A DNA stretch of 64,000 nt, taken from NCBI GenBank assembly GCA_030549495.1, contig JAUIRK010000828.1:1-64000 (forward strand), in the 5' to 3' direction. The stretch comes from Nectonema munidae. Its lineage: Eukaryota; Nematomorpha; Nectonematoida; Nectonematidae. Within the stretch, counting starts at the first letter, position 1. Every line of letters begins with the position of its first letter. Position numbers and translations under genes: made by a program. This document shows positions 1-11,860 of this stretch, in pieces. Under the pieces are notes generated by a model. It worked only from the letters and a program-made list of their open reading frames with translations. It did not search any database and was not told the DNA's origin.

Positions 1-1286
1 TAGATGTTCGAATAACGCAACTTGTAAACAAAGTATTTATTTAATTTTTGTCAAACACATTAATGCTTTATTTTTTAATTTTATGTAAGTAACTTCTTTC
101 AAAATGAGAAAACAAATCTGTAAATCTTGAAACTTTTCTCAAAATCAAATCTTTCGAGTGACTAAATAAAAATAGTGCAAGATAATTAAAAGCTGTAGAA
201 TAGTATTGGAGTTAATGAAGAATCAAAATTTTTATTATCCCAAATACACCTTTGCTCGTGATGTTTGCATAGTGTACTTGTTTGATGAACGTTGGTTTAG
301 GCTTTGGATATCAAAACTTTATTTTATCAGAGATTTAATTAAAAAATAACGTGTTATACGGAAAAGGTTAGCAGGAATTGGATTTTGGTATTGGAAATGA
401 GACAGAAGATTTCAATCCGATAATTCTGAAACCCGCCAATCCACAAACACATATTCCGAGGAATTTAATTTAAATTTCGTCGATAACAATGAGATTTACA
501 TATTACTTATTTCTAGGGCAGTTAATTAAAAGGCAATGAAGTCAACTTTAGCTTTCTAATAGCGCTTATTCTAAAACACATAAATAGTTTATTTTGTCAA
601 TTTTCTGTGAAAAAGTTCAAGTTATTAGGTCAACAAAAGTCAACTTTTTTTAATTGTCAATTTTTTTGTAGATATTTAAGGAGTTATTAAACACAGAGCT
701 AGTATTTAACAACTCTTAAATTTATTTTATATACTGAAGAGTTCACTATATGCTCTTCTCTGACAGGCAACAGACTGGGAAGGATAAATTCCAGTGATTT
801 TAAAGGCCAAATGGAACACCTTACAATTAATTTTAACTTTAATTTTATGTAAAGATCGCGTACTTTCAAAAGAGAATATTGCATTACAATGCTAATATTA
901 ATAATAATAATCGGGAAAAGTTTATATAGAATGATATTTAAGTCAATTTTTTTACAAAAAAACAAATTTTGAAGCCGTTAGGTCACTTTTTGAATGATTT
1001 ATAGGACAGCTTTTGTTGCTACTAAGAAAATTACGAGATGTTTATTCAATTTTTTTTCATTTGTTTTCACATTTTTGTGTAATTTTATTGTGACATAATA
1101 TTCGACTCAAAATGCTGCACATTGTTAAAAATCGAAAATTAAATGATTACAATGACTGACACAAGTGAATAATTATAGATAAATAATAAATACGAGATAT
1201 CTGCTTATCCCAATAGAATCCGAGTGAAAGCCGGATAATGAATTTTGAAGAGAATTTCAGTCCAATGATATTTCCATTTGTTGCAG
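1..1286. other. Upstream flank, no gene seen
   Basis: AT-rich sequence with no frame that looks like a protein and no recognisable repeat. It probably includes the intron before the exon at 1287, because a pyrimidine-rich stretch ends in TTGCAG at 1281-1286. I did not find the first AN1 finger expected upstream of that exon, so it should lie outside the window. Confidence 0.4.
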
Positions 1287-1472
1287 ATTTCGTCAAGGCA
1301 GAAGTCATGCTTCAAATGCCATTGCAAACAGCTTGTTGAAATAAAGTGCAATTTGTGTGGTAGAAGCGTGTGCATCAAACACCGTTTCCCGGATGATCAT
1401 GCATGTTCGTCGCTTCAATCGAAGCAACCGCTACCATCTCCCTATTCATTCAAGCAAAGTTTTACTTCGTAA
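1287..1472 (+). CDS. AN1-type zinc-finger exon, ZFAND2-like
   Basis: This exon encodes one AN1 zinc finger: Cys-x2-Cys (CFKC), then CNLC, then C-x2-H-x5-H-x-C ending in HRFPDDHAC. All eight ligands are present. The wording resembles the second AN1 finger of ZFAND2A/B (AIRAP/AIRAPL), proteins that work with the proteasome and p97 during stress; that is family knowledge, the finger is what I see. The acceptor TTGCAG lies at 1281-1286 and the frame enters in phase 0. The end is ambiguous. TAA at 1470-1472 gives a stop, but it overlaps a perfect GTAAGT donor at 1469-1474, so the exon could instead end at 1468 and continue into a downstream exon, for example one with the ubiquitin-interacting region of ZFAND2B. 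Earlier exons lie outside the window. Confidence 0.75.
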   Translation: MSSRQKSCFKCHCKQLVEIKCNLCGRSVCIKHRFPDDHACSSLQSKQPLPSPYSFKQSFTS

Positions 1473-1770
1473 GTTCTTTCTTTCACCAAAGGACTAAGAG
1501 AGTGTGGTGTAAAACGGTGCAAAGAACTTTTGAGAGACACATTTAGAGTGGAATAGGATCGAAGATTTAAAAATTAGCGCTGTTCTCGACATTCAATACG
1601 CACATTCTCCTATGTAACTCGGTTGTGTGGGAGGAGTGTTGTGTAGACAATTGACAAAAGGAATACCTACATAATGATTGAGTGCTGCTCAGCCCAGCTA
1701 ATACAAAACGTGAAACGACGACTGTTTAAATGATCTCTATAAGAGTGTTCAATAAATTAAATAAATGATG
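1473..1770 (+). promoter_or_regulatory. Possible 3' UTR with two poly(A) signals
   Basis: If the AN1 exon ends at its TAA, this stretch is the 3' UTR. It is less AT-rich than its surroundings and ends with AATAAA at 1751-1756 and again at 1760-1765. If the overlapping donor is used instead, it is intron. Confidence 0.35.
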
Positions 1771-4336
1771 CAACAAGCACGGAATATTTATTCTTTTTTT
1801 TATTTTAAAAGTGGAAGAAGAGTTTGTGCTCGAAAATGCCCACTTTTTAATAAATATTCCATGTTAAACGAATCTTATAGAATTGTTCATGTGTGTGTGT
1901 GTATGTGTGTATCTTAGGATTCCTTTTCTCGTTGTGTAATCTCTATGGATGATAAAAAGAAAAACTTGTTAAAGTGCCTTTGTAAAAAATCCTTAAACAA
2001 ACTTGAGTGTTTTCAATAACAATTTTTTTTCTTAGGTCATATAACTACTGCTCACTCAAAATTATCAAAAAAAAAACTACATGCTTATCTACATGCTTAG
2101 ATAAGAAACGAGAAATATGATGTCATTTTATCGCTATTTAACTAAATAAGCGGTTTCCCGGAACATGGGTTGAGAAACGCTGGTATAAAGTATAACATCA
2201 GTAGTAGAGGACACGCGTAAGGAAATCGATGTTAATGTTGTCTTGAGGCTTAATTGTTTTGTGGTCGATTTGTCCTTAAACCCAGATGGGCTTTTCAAAT
2301 ATTGAATATTCAGAAAAAAGGCCAAGAAATCTCCAGGGGTAAATTTTGTTATAGATTCCTCCTGGACTTCAAACTGAAGCGAGCTAAATCTTTTCCGACC
2401 AAAAAGGTACTTGTGTCTGAAACACCAGTGGTGCATAAATTAAAATTTGTTTGCTTTCGTATATAAAAACTCTCTGAAAAAAGGTAAGCAGACGATTCGT
2501 ATTCAAAAACTTGATCTGAGTTAATCCAGTACAAGGCAGTTTAATTTTTATCTATGTAGTTTAAAAATTGTATTGGCATTCAAAAACGCCAAACCCACAA
2601 TAATTTTTTTGTAAAATGTGTAACTCAATTCATAAATCTAAAAATTAGAGTTCACCATCTCTTAATCTTTTTTTCAGGCTTGCAAACTCTTTAATGAAAT
2701 CTTTGGACCTCAACTTAAAAACATTTCCAAAATATTTTTTGTACTATTTTCAGTTTGCGTTTTTATTACATGAATCTAAAAAATATGTCTCTATTTAATG
2801 TGTCAGTATGATGCGTTCAAAATATTAGTTTCAACGAATATTCATAATAATTTAGCAAATTCAAATATATACGCTACACTCCTTCATTAACTTTTTTCTT
2901 TATATGCTCTTTTCTTTAAAAAAGACAGATTATTATTGTAAGATAACGGCTACTAATTATTTCATGCACATTTTGATCCGAATAAGACGAGCTTCATTAA
3001 AAAATTTAGAGAAAACGACATTTTTATTGAAAAATCATAGTTTTTGACCTATTTCAATCAGAACATTACGTTTATAACCAACTACACAATACACTTTAGA
3101 ATACCTTGTGATTCTTCTTCTGTTGTAGACTATAAGTATTCGTTTTAAATGTTGATTAGAGATGAGAAGTTATACTTGAAAATTTGATTCCTTATATCCT
3201 CTCAACTTATTGTGAGTTTGTAACTCAAAATGCATGAAGTTTAGTTCTATATAATTATTTGATTATAAGCAATTAACATAGGCTTTGATCTAATTCAAAT
3301 CAACATGTCCAAAATTTCGGCATAACCAACTTTGTTATAAAATAATTCTACTCTCTCTATTTTCTTTTCGATTTTTTTTTAGAAATTCGACAAAAAAGGT
3401 CCCCAAATTTCAAGTGTTTTCGAATTCTTTATCTCAATTCAAAAGGTTTTTTTGTTGAAAATACGAATACTGCCAAAAGCGCTTTTATCAGCAGCATCAA
3501 ATTTTTCATAAATCCTCTTCCGTCCAATGGTTGCAAAGTTTTGATTGGCCACACGTGTGGCATCGATCTCCATCCGTGCTATTCATTTTTATCTATGATA
3601 TGCCAACATGAAAATTAATGAAATAATAAATGTTTTATTTATATCATTATAAAGAAATTCATGAAATCCTAGATCGTAGAGAAATCATTTTTCAGGCAAA
3701 ACTATAATTTGTAAGAAAGTAATTTTACAAATCAGCAAAGTGTATTCTAAAAGCTTAATTTGCTGTAGCAATTGGTAAAGAGGCCTTTTTTCTTACGTAA
3801 CGATAAAAGCCAAATTTTTAGATAACAAATTTTATTCATCATAATACCCATTTGCATTGTTTGTTTGATTCATTCAAGCCATTTGACATCTAGAATATCA
3901 AATCAATGAGTAGCGCACTTTGGTCAGATTTTCATAAATCATCTTTTTCCAAGTTTGAAAACAATGCTAAGTGAGCCATTTGACTAATCGAGTTACCAGT
4001 AGCCAGTCCTTAGGGAGGCTTGGTTATCCATATTTCACTGTATTATAGTATTTTTATATGGTGTAATGAGCAAAAATACACAGAAAGATACAACTATGCT
4101 AAAGACAAATAACTCACCACTATATCATATAACACCATTAGCAATTCATCAGACCATATAAAAAATACACACTACCAATGATCCTATGTTTCGAGCGCAG
4201 GGAGAAACGACCACGGGACCGGCTAATTTTTAAAATAAATTTTTCAAATTCTTTTTCTGAAAAAAGTAAAATAACTTAAAATAATATACAAACAATAAAT
4301 GAAGAGTTGTTAATAATGGCATCTTTCCAAGACTTT
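1771..4336. other. Intergenic, no gene seen
   Basis: AT-rich sequence with a (TG)n tract near 1891-1911. I see no conserved frame. A short phrase, CAGTCCTTAGGGAGG, near 4005 recurs near 41750, so part of this stretch is dispersed repeat. Confidence 0.4.
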
Positions 4337-4437
4337 GAGTTATCAAAACCAACCTTACTCACGCCACCTGATAGCTCAAGGCAAGCTGTGCAATTGCGCA
4401 TTCTCTGTGGAAACACCCTACGTACCTTTATATGGAA
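4337..4437. repeat. SINE-A, two facing fragments
   Basis: The first 30 bases are the tRNA-like head of SINE-A on the minus strand (ending CTTACTCACGCC). They are joined directly to the 3' half of SINE-A on the plus strand (GTGCAATTGCGC ... CACCCTACGTACCTTTA). Full copies, for example 8858-9008, carry head and tail in one orientation, so this is a rearranged or doubly inserted copy. Confidence 0.6.
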
Positions 4438-4742
4438 ATGTTGAACATTTTGTTTTCTTTCTGTTCAATCTTGAAACTCAGAACAACCTTATTTAAAAAG
4501 TTTTTTTTTATTTTTTGTTATTAAAAGTACTAAAAATTGGGCAATCATCTTCTTCATTGCCTACACTAACCGGAATTTCTTCATTTATACTTGTGTTTTC
4601 GTCTAACTCATCTTCACAGCCCCCAACTTATGCCGCTTCACAGCTGCAACGCTGGGATAATAAATTCCACAGATTTTGCAAACTTTTTTTTATTAATTGT
4701 GGATTTAACACTTGGACAATACATGTCATATGGTAGAATTTT

Positions 4743-6096
4743 TTAATCTTTTTTAGGAACCAGTTCATTAATCGCAAGACGTCTAAATAAATCTGGAAAA
4801 CGGTCAGTTGACTTTGTGTCACTTAGCAGAGGAACTGTTGGACCACCAGGATTTTGACGAACTTGAACTGGAGCAGGCAGAAAACGATCCGGGAATATCT
4901 TAAGCCAGTTTGTCTGGAAAGATGTACAACATTTTTCATCAGTACATTTAACAATCTGTAAAAAGTAGCGAGATATACGGCAGTGTAGTGAAACCCATTT
5001 CTCATTATATGGTACCATTTCTTTTCTACAATTTGCAACATACTCACAAACTACAGGATGGCCGTCGATCATCAGCTCATTCCAAACCTCAGCCAAAACT
5101 TCACCAGCTTTTTTAAAATTACGCTTTTCTAATTCTATATCTACTGTTCTTCTTTGACTGTCTAGATGATTGCCAAAAGTGTCATAAGGAAGGATCAAGC
5201 CAGTGAGTGCTTTGCTCAAAGGAGCCATTCGTCGTTCTACATGATTATAGGCAGACATCCCCGTAGCATAAGTTGATACTAAAAATGCATCAAAGCTATA
5301 ACTTAAAATGTTGTATTTCAACATCAAGTGTTTTGGGAAATCGAGAATTATCAGCAGGTCCACCATCAGAAAAAATCATCGCAACAGGCTTGATTTAGCC
5401 ATTACTTTTAACAACATCTTGAAATTGGTCCAATAACATTAGATGGTCAAAATCCCATCCATGTGAATATGCAGTGCTTGAGTCATGTTTTCCACTGCGA
5501 ATAGCTATGTAGGTTGGACCTGAATAGGAGATTTCTGGAACAGTCTTAAAAGATGAACGGATTTCACATGCAGCATAAACTGATGGTGTTAATTTATGCC
5601 TTGTAGCTTTAATAAAATCATGGTCAGATAGGCGAATTTCATAATCTACATGCATTACAAGAGGAGACTGTTTTGTAGCTGCTGTAACACCCATTGGTAC
5701 TTTAGCTTTATCATCAACGGATAGAACAAACACATTTACCGAACCAAAATGTGAAACTATGTTTTCCATATACTGTTTTGTCGCAAAAGTAAAATCAGCA
5801 TCTTCGTGATTACCCCTAAGATTATTCTTGGCTTTTCGAATTTTAACCGGCACTGTGTGTACATGAAGTTTTCTTTCAATTGTGTTTAGTCTTCTTGGAA
5901 TAAGACGAAGATATAATGCTTGACGACTTATGACGTAGCCCTCCTATAGAGCTGCATGCAAGTCATCCAAGGTGTGGCAAGCATTCAAAACCTCAGTTCT
6001 TCTGCGGGCATCTGCCCCTGCTGTTGCGAAGTCAACAATCGTTTTATAAAGTTGAGGATAAGTATCTTCTAATGCGGGTCGGCCAGGTAACGTATG
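4743..6096 (-). pseudogene. Broken transposase, SDGGPADNSR family
   Basis: Read on the minus strand, this is one protein of about 430 residues in pieces. Fragments in order are GRPALEDTYPQLYKTIVDFA (from about 6093), then LIPRRLNT and SVDDKAKVPMGVTAA, then MIFSDGGPADNSRF, then ERRMAPLSKALTGLILPYD, and last YFLQIVKCTDEKCC. I recall this wording from a family repeated many times in arthropod and cnidarian genomes, which I take to be transposon-derived. The Asp motifs SVDD and SDGG could be catalytic acids of a DDE nuclease; that is inference. Lesions: an in-frame TAG near 5944, a TAA at 5395-5397, and a frameshift near 5300. Terminal repeats were not found, and the superfamily is not assigned. 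Confidence 0.7.
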
Positions 6097-6699
6097 CATG
6101 AATTTTCTCAATTTAGAAACATTTGAAGTATATATGAAAATATTTTTTTAATTTATCTGAAATAGAGCCAAATTAGAAATCAAAAACACGCATTCTTAAT
6201 GTATGATTTGAGATATTATTTAACTTAATAAATTATATAATCAAAGTAAAATTTTTATCGATAAAATAGTACTTATAAGAAAAAAAACTTCAAATTTTCA
6301 TTAAAAGTTAAAAAAAATTTTTAATATTTTACAGTTAAAAATAAAATAAACTTACAAAAAAAAAGATACTCAAACAAGAAGATAAACTATAAAGGAAAGT
6401 ATTATAAACTATGAAGCTAAGCCATACAACATAAAAAAATAGGAAAAAATCAGGAGTTTTTTTAATATAAAGGAATTTTTTTTATCGAATATTGATAAAA
6501 AAAAAACGCTAAAAAAATCTCTTGAAGAAATTGTAAAAATTTCTATCATCATATCCTGAAAAACACTTATTCATATGGAAATATCAAAAAAGAAGAAATT
6601 CGGATCCCCCCATCACGAAGAATCTAAAATTTGTGTGACCCCTCTCCCCTCTTTTGGGACGTCATATATGTATGGCCCCTAAAGTTAATTTTGCAAAAT

Positions 6700-7460
6700 T
6701 TGCTTTCTGGAACCAAGCTGTAAATGTTGATGAAGAAATGATTGAATACTTTGGAAAGTATGGTTCATTCATAAAGCAAACAATTTTGAATAAGCCGATA
6801 CGCTTTGGTTACAAAGCATAGTGCCAGAACTCAAAGAATTGTTATCTTATTGATTTTGATATCTATGAAGGTAAAACTGGGAGGAAAACAGAAAATGTTA
6901 AACGTCATGGTCTTGGTGTTGTCTTAGATTTGATAGAAAGAATGGCTCATAAACCTAAACTAGTTGTTATGGACAATTACTTTTCCACACTTGCTTTACG
7001 AGAACGATTAGAGCAAGAAAAAATTGGATATATTTCTACGTTGAAAACAAACAGAATATTATCAGTAAATATTATACCAAAAAAAGAAATGTTGAAGAAG
7101 CCTAGAGGAGAATTAGATTACTCTTTGAATGGAAAAAGTTTAATCGTTGCTTGGAGAGACAATGGAGTTGTTTATATATCTTCTAATTGTTATGGTGTAA
7201 ACCAATTCAAAAAGTAAAAGATGGTGTAGAACAACCAAAGAATTGCAAATGCCTTATCTCATTTACGTTTACAATCAAATTATGGGCGAAACTGATCGAC
7301 TTAATCAAAATGTTAATAAATACAGAATTGGAATACGATCCAAAAAATCGTGGTGGCCTTTTTTTATGGGGCATTGACGTATCACTTTCAAACGCTGGAT
7401 TTTGTTCAGAGAAAAATATCCCTCATGGGATCTATTATCATTGATACGTAGCAAGAACTT
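6700..7460 (+). pseudogene. piggyBac-family transposase fragment
   Basis: Translated pieces follow the piggyBac DDE_Tnp_1_7 order: [54 protein letters not shown] (second catalytic Asp region, DNYFS), KTNR, the RGELDY region, and then in another frame PYLIYVYNQIMGETDRLNQN and KSWWPFF. In active piggyBac these parts hold the catalytic core and the NxxMGGVD region. Lesions: an in-frame TAG after GYKA near 6820 and a frame change between about 7215 and 7249. The N-terminal third and the Cys-rich tail are not visible, nor are terminal repeats or TTAA ends. This is a dead copy. Confidence 0.8.
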
Positions 7461-7959
7461 ACCTTTCAAACTTTGGATCCCCCTCATATCAAGAGAAAAA
7501 ATCTCTTCCGGGAAAAAGTTTATGTGAGGATATAAGGTTGACAAATAAAAGGCACTTGGTATCCATTCATCTAGAGAATTAAAACAGAGAATGCAAAGTC
7601 TGTAAAATTAAGTCAGTAAACGTAATCTTATGTTTGGTATGATATGGGTTAATATCTCTCTCATCCATCATCTGTAAAAATGTGTGATCGTGTTAAGATT
7701 AGTGTAAATTTACAAAATCAATGATATTTTATGTAAAACTTATCCAATTCCTTAAAAAAATTAATTATTAATTTGAAAAATTGGGCTCTTGATATAAAAC
7801 TTTATATAGGAACTAATTACTTTTATCTGCTTTTTTTCGTAATTTTTTTTTAGAAAATAACTTCGTTATTTGTAATGGATAGAGTGAAAACTACAGCTGA
7901 TCAAAAAAAGTTTCCGATTTGAATTCAACACATTGAATGCACTTTTAATCAAACAAACA

Positions 7960-8250
7960 AATATTGAGAAGACATGTTTTAAATATTTGTTTTCAATTTT
8001 TTTATTTTGTCATTTTTGAACTCGGTTTTTCGCAATTAGGGTACGAAAATGTCCGAAATGGCAATCAATTTTTGTGGTTTAGGTCAAAAATTACTGCCAA
8101 AAGATTACTAAATCGTTCATCGACCATGTGGATTTCATTTCTGGACTCAGTTTTCCAAATGGAGTACTAAAATATTCGAAAGGGTCAATCAATATTTCTC
8201 GGTTACGTCTAAAAATTTGTTTCCAAAAACATGTACAGTGAAATTGTGTT
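7960..8250 (+). repeat. Tandem repeat, unit about 115 bp, array 1
   Basis: About two and a half diverged units. Each contains a phrase like TTTCTGAACTCAG followed by GTCAATCAA and a GGTTTA(C/G)GTC phrase. The same unit recurs at 9290-9750. Confidence 0.55.
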
Positions 8251-8857
8251 AGAGCAAACTTAGCGGGAACTATAGAATTAAGAACATACAAAGCGCTTTT
8301 CACCATCCCCGAGCTATACAGGCAAATAAGTGTAATGCCAGCAAGTTAAAGTTATCTTTTTTTGACTTACATATGTTTCAAAATAAAAATAACATCGTCT
8401 TCCCATACTAAGCACATTCACTGCTAAGAGTGCCATTTTATTCTTATGTAAGTTGGAAGGTTAATGTAGTAACCTAATCTTTTATTAATACATATAAAAT
8501 CAAAAGTAAGTTGTGCACTCAATTTGTGTATATCTGATTGTATTTTTTTGTATGTGGTCGACAATGAGAGCGGATTTAGCAATAAGCGATAGCTTAAATA
8601 CACATTATGGGAGATGGGACCGGAGAATGTGTACCTTTTGTTCAAATTGGCACTAAGAATATTGAAAATTTTTGTGTTAACAAAAATATTTTAAGAATTA
8701 CCTTATTCAAGAAATAAAATGAACTTTTAACATTTATTTTAATCAAGTTATTGCACAAAAAGTGATATTTTTTACTAACAAATATATGAGATTTTATATG
8801 ATAATATTCTTTCAAAAATTCACATCTGCATTTATAGAGCTTTTATTAATTTTGGTC

Positions 8858-9008
8858 GGCGTGAGTAGGATTGGTTAGGTACCGGGCTTTGATATAATTC
8901 AAGGTCTTGGGTTCGATCCCGCGCCAAGCCTACTTTCTCATAGTTCGATACAAGCGGCGCAATTGTGCCTTCTCAATGAAAACACCATATGGTACCTTTA
9001 CCTTTTTT
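8858..9008 (+). repeat. SINE-A, tRNA-headed, full copy
   Basis: Starts GGCGTGAGTAGGATTGG, carries a clear B box GGTTCGATCCC, then a family-specific body (AAGCGGCGCAATTGTGCC) and ends GGTACCTTTACC. The head resembles a tRNA with A and B boxes. With 50-80% similar copies elsewhere in the window it is a SINE and not a tRNA gene. Confidence 0.85.
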
Positions 9009-9289
9009 AAATTATTAACATATTTATTAGTCCCATATAGCTCAAAGTAGCTAAAAAACCGATTTATTTTCTTTGTAAATTAGAAAAAATGTTTCTAAAG
9101 CTATTGAAAGTGTAAACCCTAATGCTAATATCTGCAGTAACTTTGTAGACAAAATTTTAAGGATTGCCTCCAAAAATTCCAAATATGAAAAATAAATTAT
9201 TCTTATAAAAAAAAATTTTTTTATTTTTTAGTGAGAAAAAGGTTTTGTAATTTATTTTTACAAATAAATTTTTTATTTTTGAATTTATA

Positions 9290-9753
9290 CGAAATCAATA
9301 ATGCTGGTTTTATTTCTGAACTCAGATTTTGGATTTAACTGAGCGTTAATAACATTTGTGGTTTACGTCTGAAATCTATCTCCACAAATATCCCTCTAAT
9401 TTTACATGAAATATGTTTTTTTACTAAATTAACAATGCTAGTTTCATTTATGAACTCAGTTTTTGCATTTATGGGTTTTAAAATATCTGAAAGTGTCAAT
9501 CAAATGTGCGGTTTACAACAAATGTTTACAGAAATATTTTTGAAATTTAAATAAAATATTTGTTTTTATACCAAATTGAGGTTGATGCTTTCATTTTTAG
9601 ACTGTTTTCCTATTTTATTTGAAAATACCTCCAAAATTTCAAATAAAATATCTGTTTTTATACCAAATGGACTATGCTTATTTTCTTTCTGTACCCTGTT
9701 TTGACTAACATGACTAAAAAAATATCTAGATGTGTCAATCGAATTATTGATGT
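9290..9753 (+). repeat. Tandem repeat, unit about 115 bp, array 2
   Basis: About four units with the shared phrases TTTCATTTCTGAACTCAG, GTGTCAATC and ATACCAAAT. The array is cut at 9761 by the 605-bp element and resumes faintly after 10374. Confidence 0.55.
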
Positions 9754-9761
9754 GTGCCTGA

Positions 9762-10366
9762 AGGTTCATAGTCAAAACGTCCGAAATGCAAAACGTCCGA
9801 AACCAAAACGTCCGAAAACCAAAACGTCCGAAAACCAAAACGCCCGAAAACCAAAACGTCCGAAACCAAATTTTTTTTGGATTATAATGAATTTGGCTAA
9901 AAAAATGATTTTAAAATTAAACACTTCTGAAGATTATGATTTTAAAATATATAACCCAATTTTGGAAAAAAGTCTCGGAAAAAGTTATACTAATTAGTTG
10001 AATTTGCAAGACTTTGAACATTAGACTTGCTATCAAAAATCAAAGGAAAAACTACACGATTTGAATGGATTTTAAGAGATTGGAATGAATTTTTATCTAT
10101 TCCAGTAAAAAGACACGCTGATTATAGTGCATTTTTCATTTAAATATAAAATGTGTAAAGTTTTAAACTAAAAAACTAGAAATAGATTTTTTTTAAATAA
10201 AAAAAGTTTTGTGCTCAATTTTTCAGTTTTTTTCCTCAACAATTTTGATTCTTGAAAAAAAATGTTTTTTAGGGTTCAGATACTGTTAATCTAATTTTTG
10301 GACCTTTTGGTTTTCGGACCTTTTGGTTTCGGACGTTTTGGTTTTCGGACGTTTTGACCAGGCACC
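9762..10366. mobile_element. 605-bp inverted-repeat element, CGTCCG type
   Basis: The left end (to about 9868) is a row of short repeats, AAAACGTCCGAAACC and close variants. The right end (from about 10299) is the same row inverted (GGTTTCGGACGTTTTGG). The outermost TIR reads roughly (A/G)GGT...GTCAAAACGTCCG. The 8-bp direct repeat GTGCCTGA flanks it at 9754-9761 and 10367-10374, as expected for a target-site duplication of hAT-like size. The interior is AT-rich with no convincing protein, so it is non-autonomous. Superfamily not assigned. Confidence 0.75.
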
Positions 10367-10616
10367 GTGCCTGAATATCCGTTCTATAATTTTTTTTCTA
10401 ACTAACGGGTAAAAAACTAATTAAATAGTAGGGTCACTAAGAAATAACTAAATGTACACAAAAATATAGTAAAAATAAAAAAAATTTTTTAAATATTTTG
10501 GCTGATAATACTTCCTTCAATCATGTTGAGTATTAAATAATTATTAAAAAAACAAAACAATTTATAAAATCTTTTCGAGATTAGTCTGAGAGAAGGAAGC
10601 AAATATCACTATTTCT

Positions 10617-11860
10617 TCCATTTTTTAACCCAACGTTCGGCAAAGATGTTTGTTCTAGGAATGTCAATTAATGAATTTTCAGAACTGAAAAATTTCAGGA
10701 AAGTGGATATGGCTACAATTTTGTTCAACTATAGCTTGTTTTAGTTTACCATAAGTCGAAACTTCAAATTTTTGGTCAGAAAACCAAAAGTCACACCAAG
10801 AAAATGAAATAAAACAACAAATTTTTTCGAGCTCTTCTCTCTTTTCAGGGAGTAAAAAATAAGCCATTAAGTCATACAAGCCTGGTGAATTCCATCTGGT
10901 GTTGTGGAGAGATGGCAGTTTTTTCCAGCTTATTTTGGGCCATTTGCCAGTTTCTTTATGGAACTTGAATGCCTCGCAGAGTTCGAACAAAAACTTGAAA
11001 TCATTCCTCCAGCCAATATTTTTGGAAGTTCCATAATGATGACAATCAGAAATATAATTTGATATCAAGAATTCATAATTTTGAACTATTATATCAACGA
11101 AGAAATAATTCAAGTGAGGACTTTTGGTCGAACCGCCAAAGCTTGAATCCACGATATGTCTCAAAACCAAGTCCAAAACATGGTGTTGATATGGAATAAA
11201 TTGTGGCTTGTCGTATCCCTTCTCGTTCACTATTCTCTGAAACCTAACAACAATCCCATTTTCACGACCGGTATTCACTGCTGTTGATTTCCCAAGCGTC
11301 AAAATCATCCATAAGTTTCACCAACTCTTCAAAAATAGCTTTAGAAGAACCATTTCTGCAAGTTAGTATTGCAAAATTGATTATACTTTGGCTATTTTGA
11401 AGACACACCACTTGATACTCTTTCTTTTTAATACTTTTCCCATCAAAATGTAAACAAAACACTTCAGATTTCAAAACATCCATAAGCTTTTCTTTAACAC
11501 TTTCAGATTCTTTAATAATCTTTTTCCACACCCCAACCTGACTCGGACTTTCAATATCAATTCCATCAAGTTTCAGAGAACTAAAAGGGCTTTATCCTCT
11601 GAACTCAGCCAAAAACCGTCAGCTGTAGTCATATCAAACAAACTTTTCATCTCCTCCTCCAATTTTTCAGTCTTTCTTTTCCTGTACTTTTCATACAAAT
11701 CAATAACATCTCCAACTTTCAACACCACTTGCTGATTCGAAATTTTGGAAAGTTCAACTCATTCCATAGCTGACTTAATTCTTCTGCTAAAATTTTGATC
11801 CTTGCTTTCTTACTCTTCTGGCTCTCGAACAAGTTTAAATACTTTCCAATGATTTGTTTC
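10617..11860 (-). pseudogene. hAT-like transposase, inactivated
   Basis: Minus-strand fragments in order: KVGDVIDLYEKYRKRK and MKSLFDMTTADGF (about 11640-11740), FCLHFDGKSIKKKEYQVV (first acid, FDGK), KAIFEELVKLMDDFDAWE, STAVNTGRENGIVV, YQHHVLDLVLRHIVD, HNTRWNSPGLYDLM, and near the end DIPRTNIFAERWV. The D ... TAVNTGR ... HH ... TRWNS order matches an RNase-H-fold transposase of hAT type. Lesions: a frameshift near 11590, and a small deletion at about 11280-11290 that joins DAWE to STAVNTGR and removes the residues where the second catalytic Asp should be. An in-frame stop after FQF lies at 10679. Terminal repeats were not found. Confidence 0.65.

Noticed and set aside
2134-2534. Overlapping frames on both strands near the AN1 exon
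   Set aside because: No motif recognised and no splice support; treated as chance frames in a slightly less AT-rich patch.
8858-8935. tRNA gene
   Set aside because: The A and B boxes are there, but the sequence continues into the same body in ten dispersed copies and the stems pair poorly; it is a SINE head.
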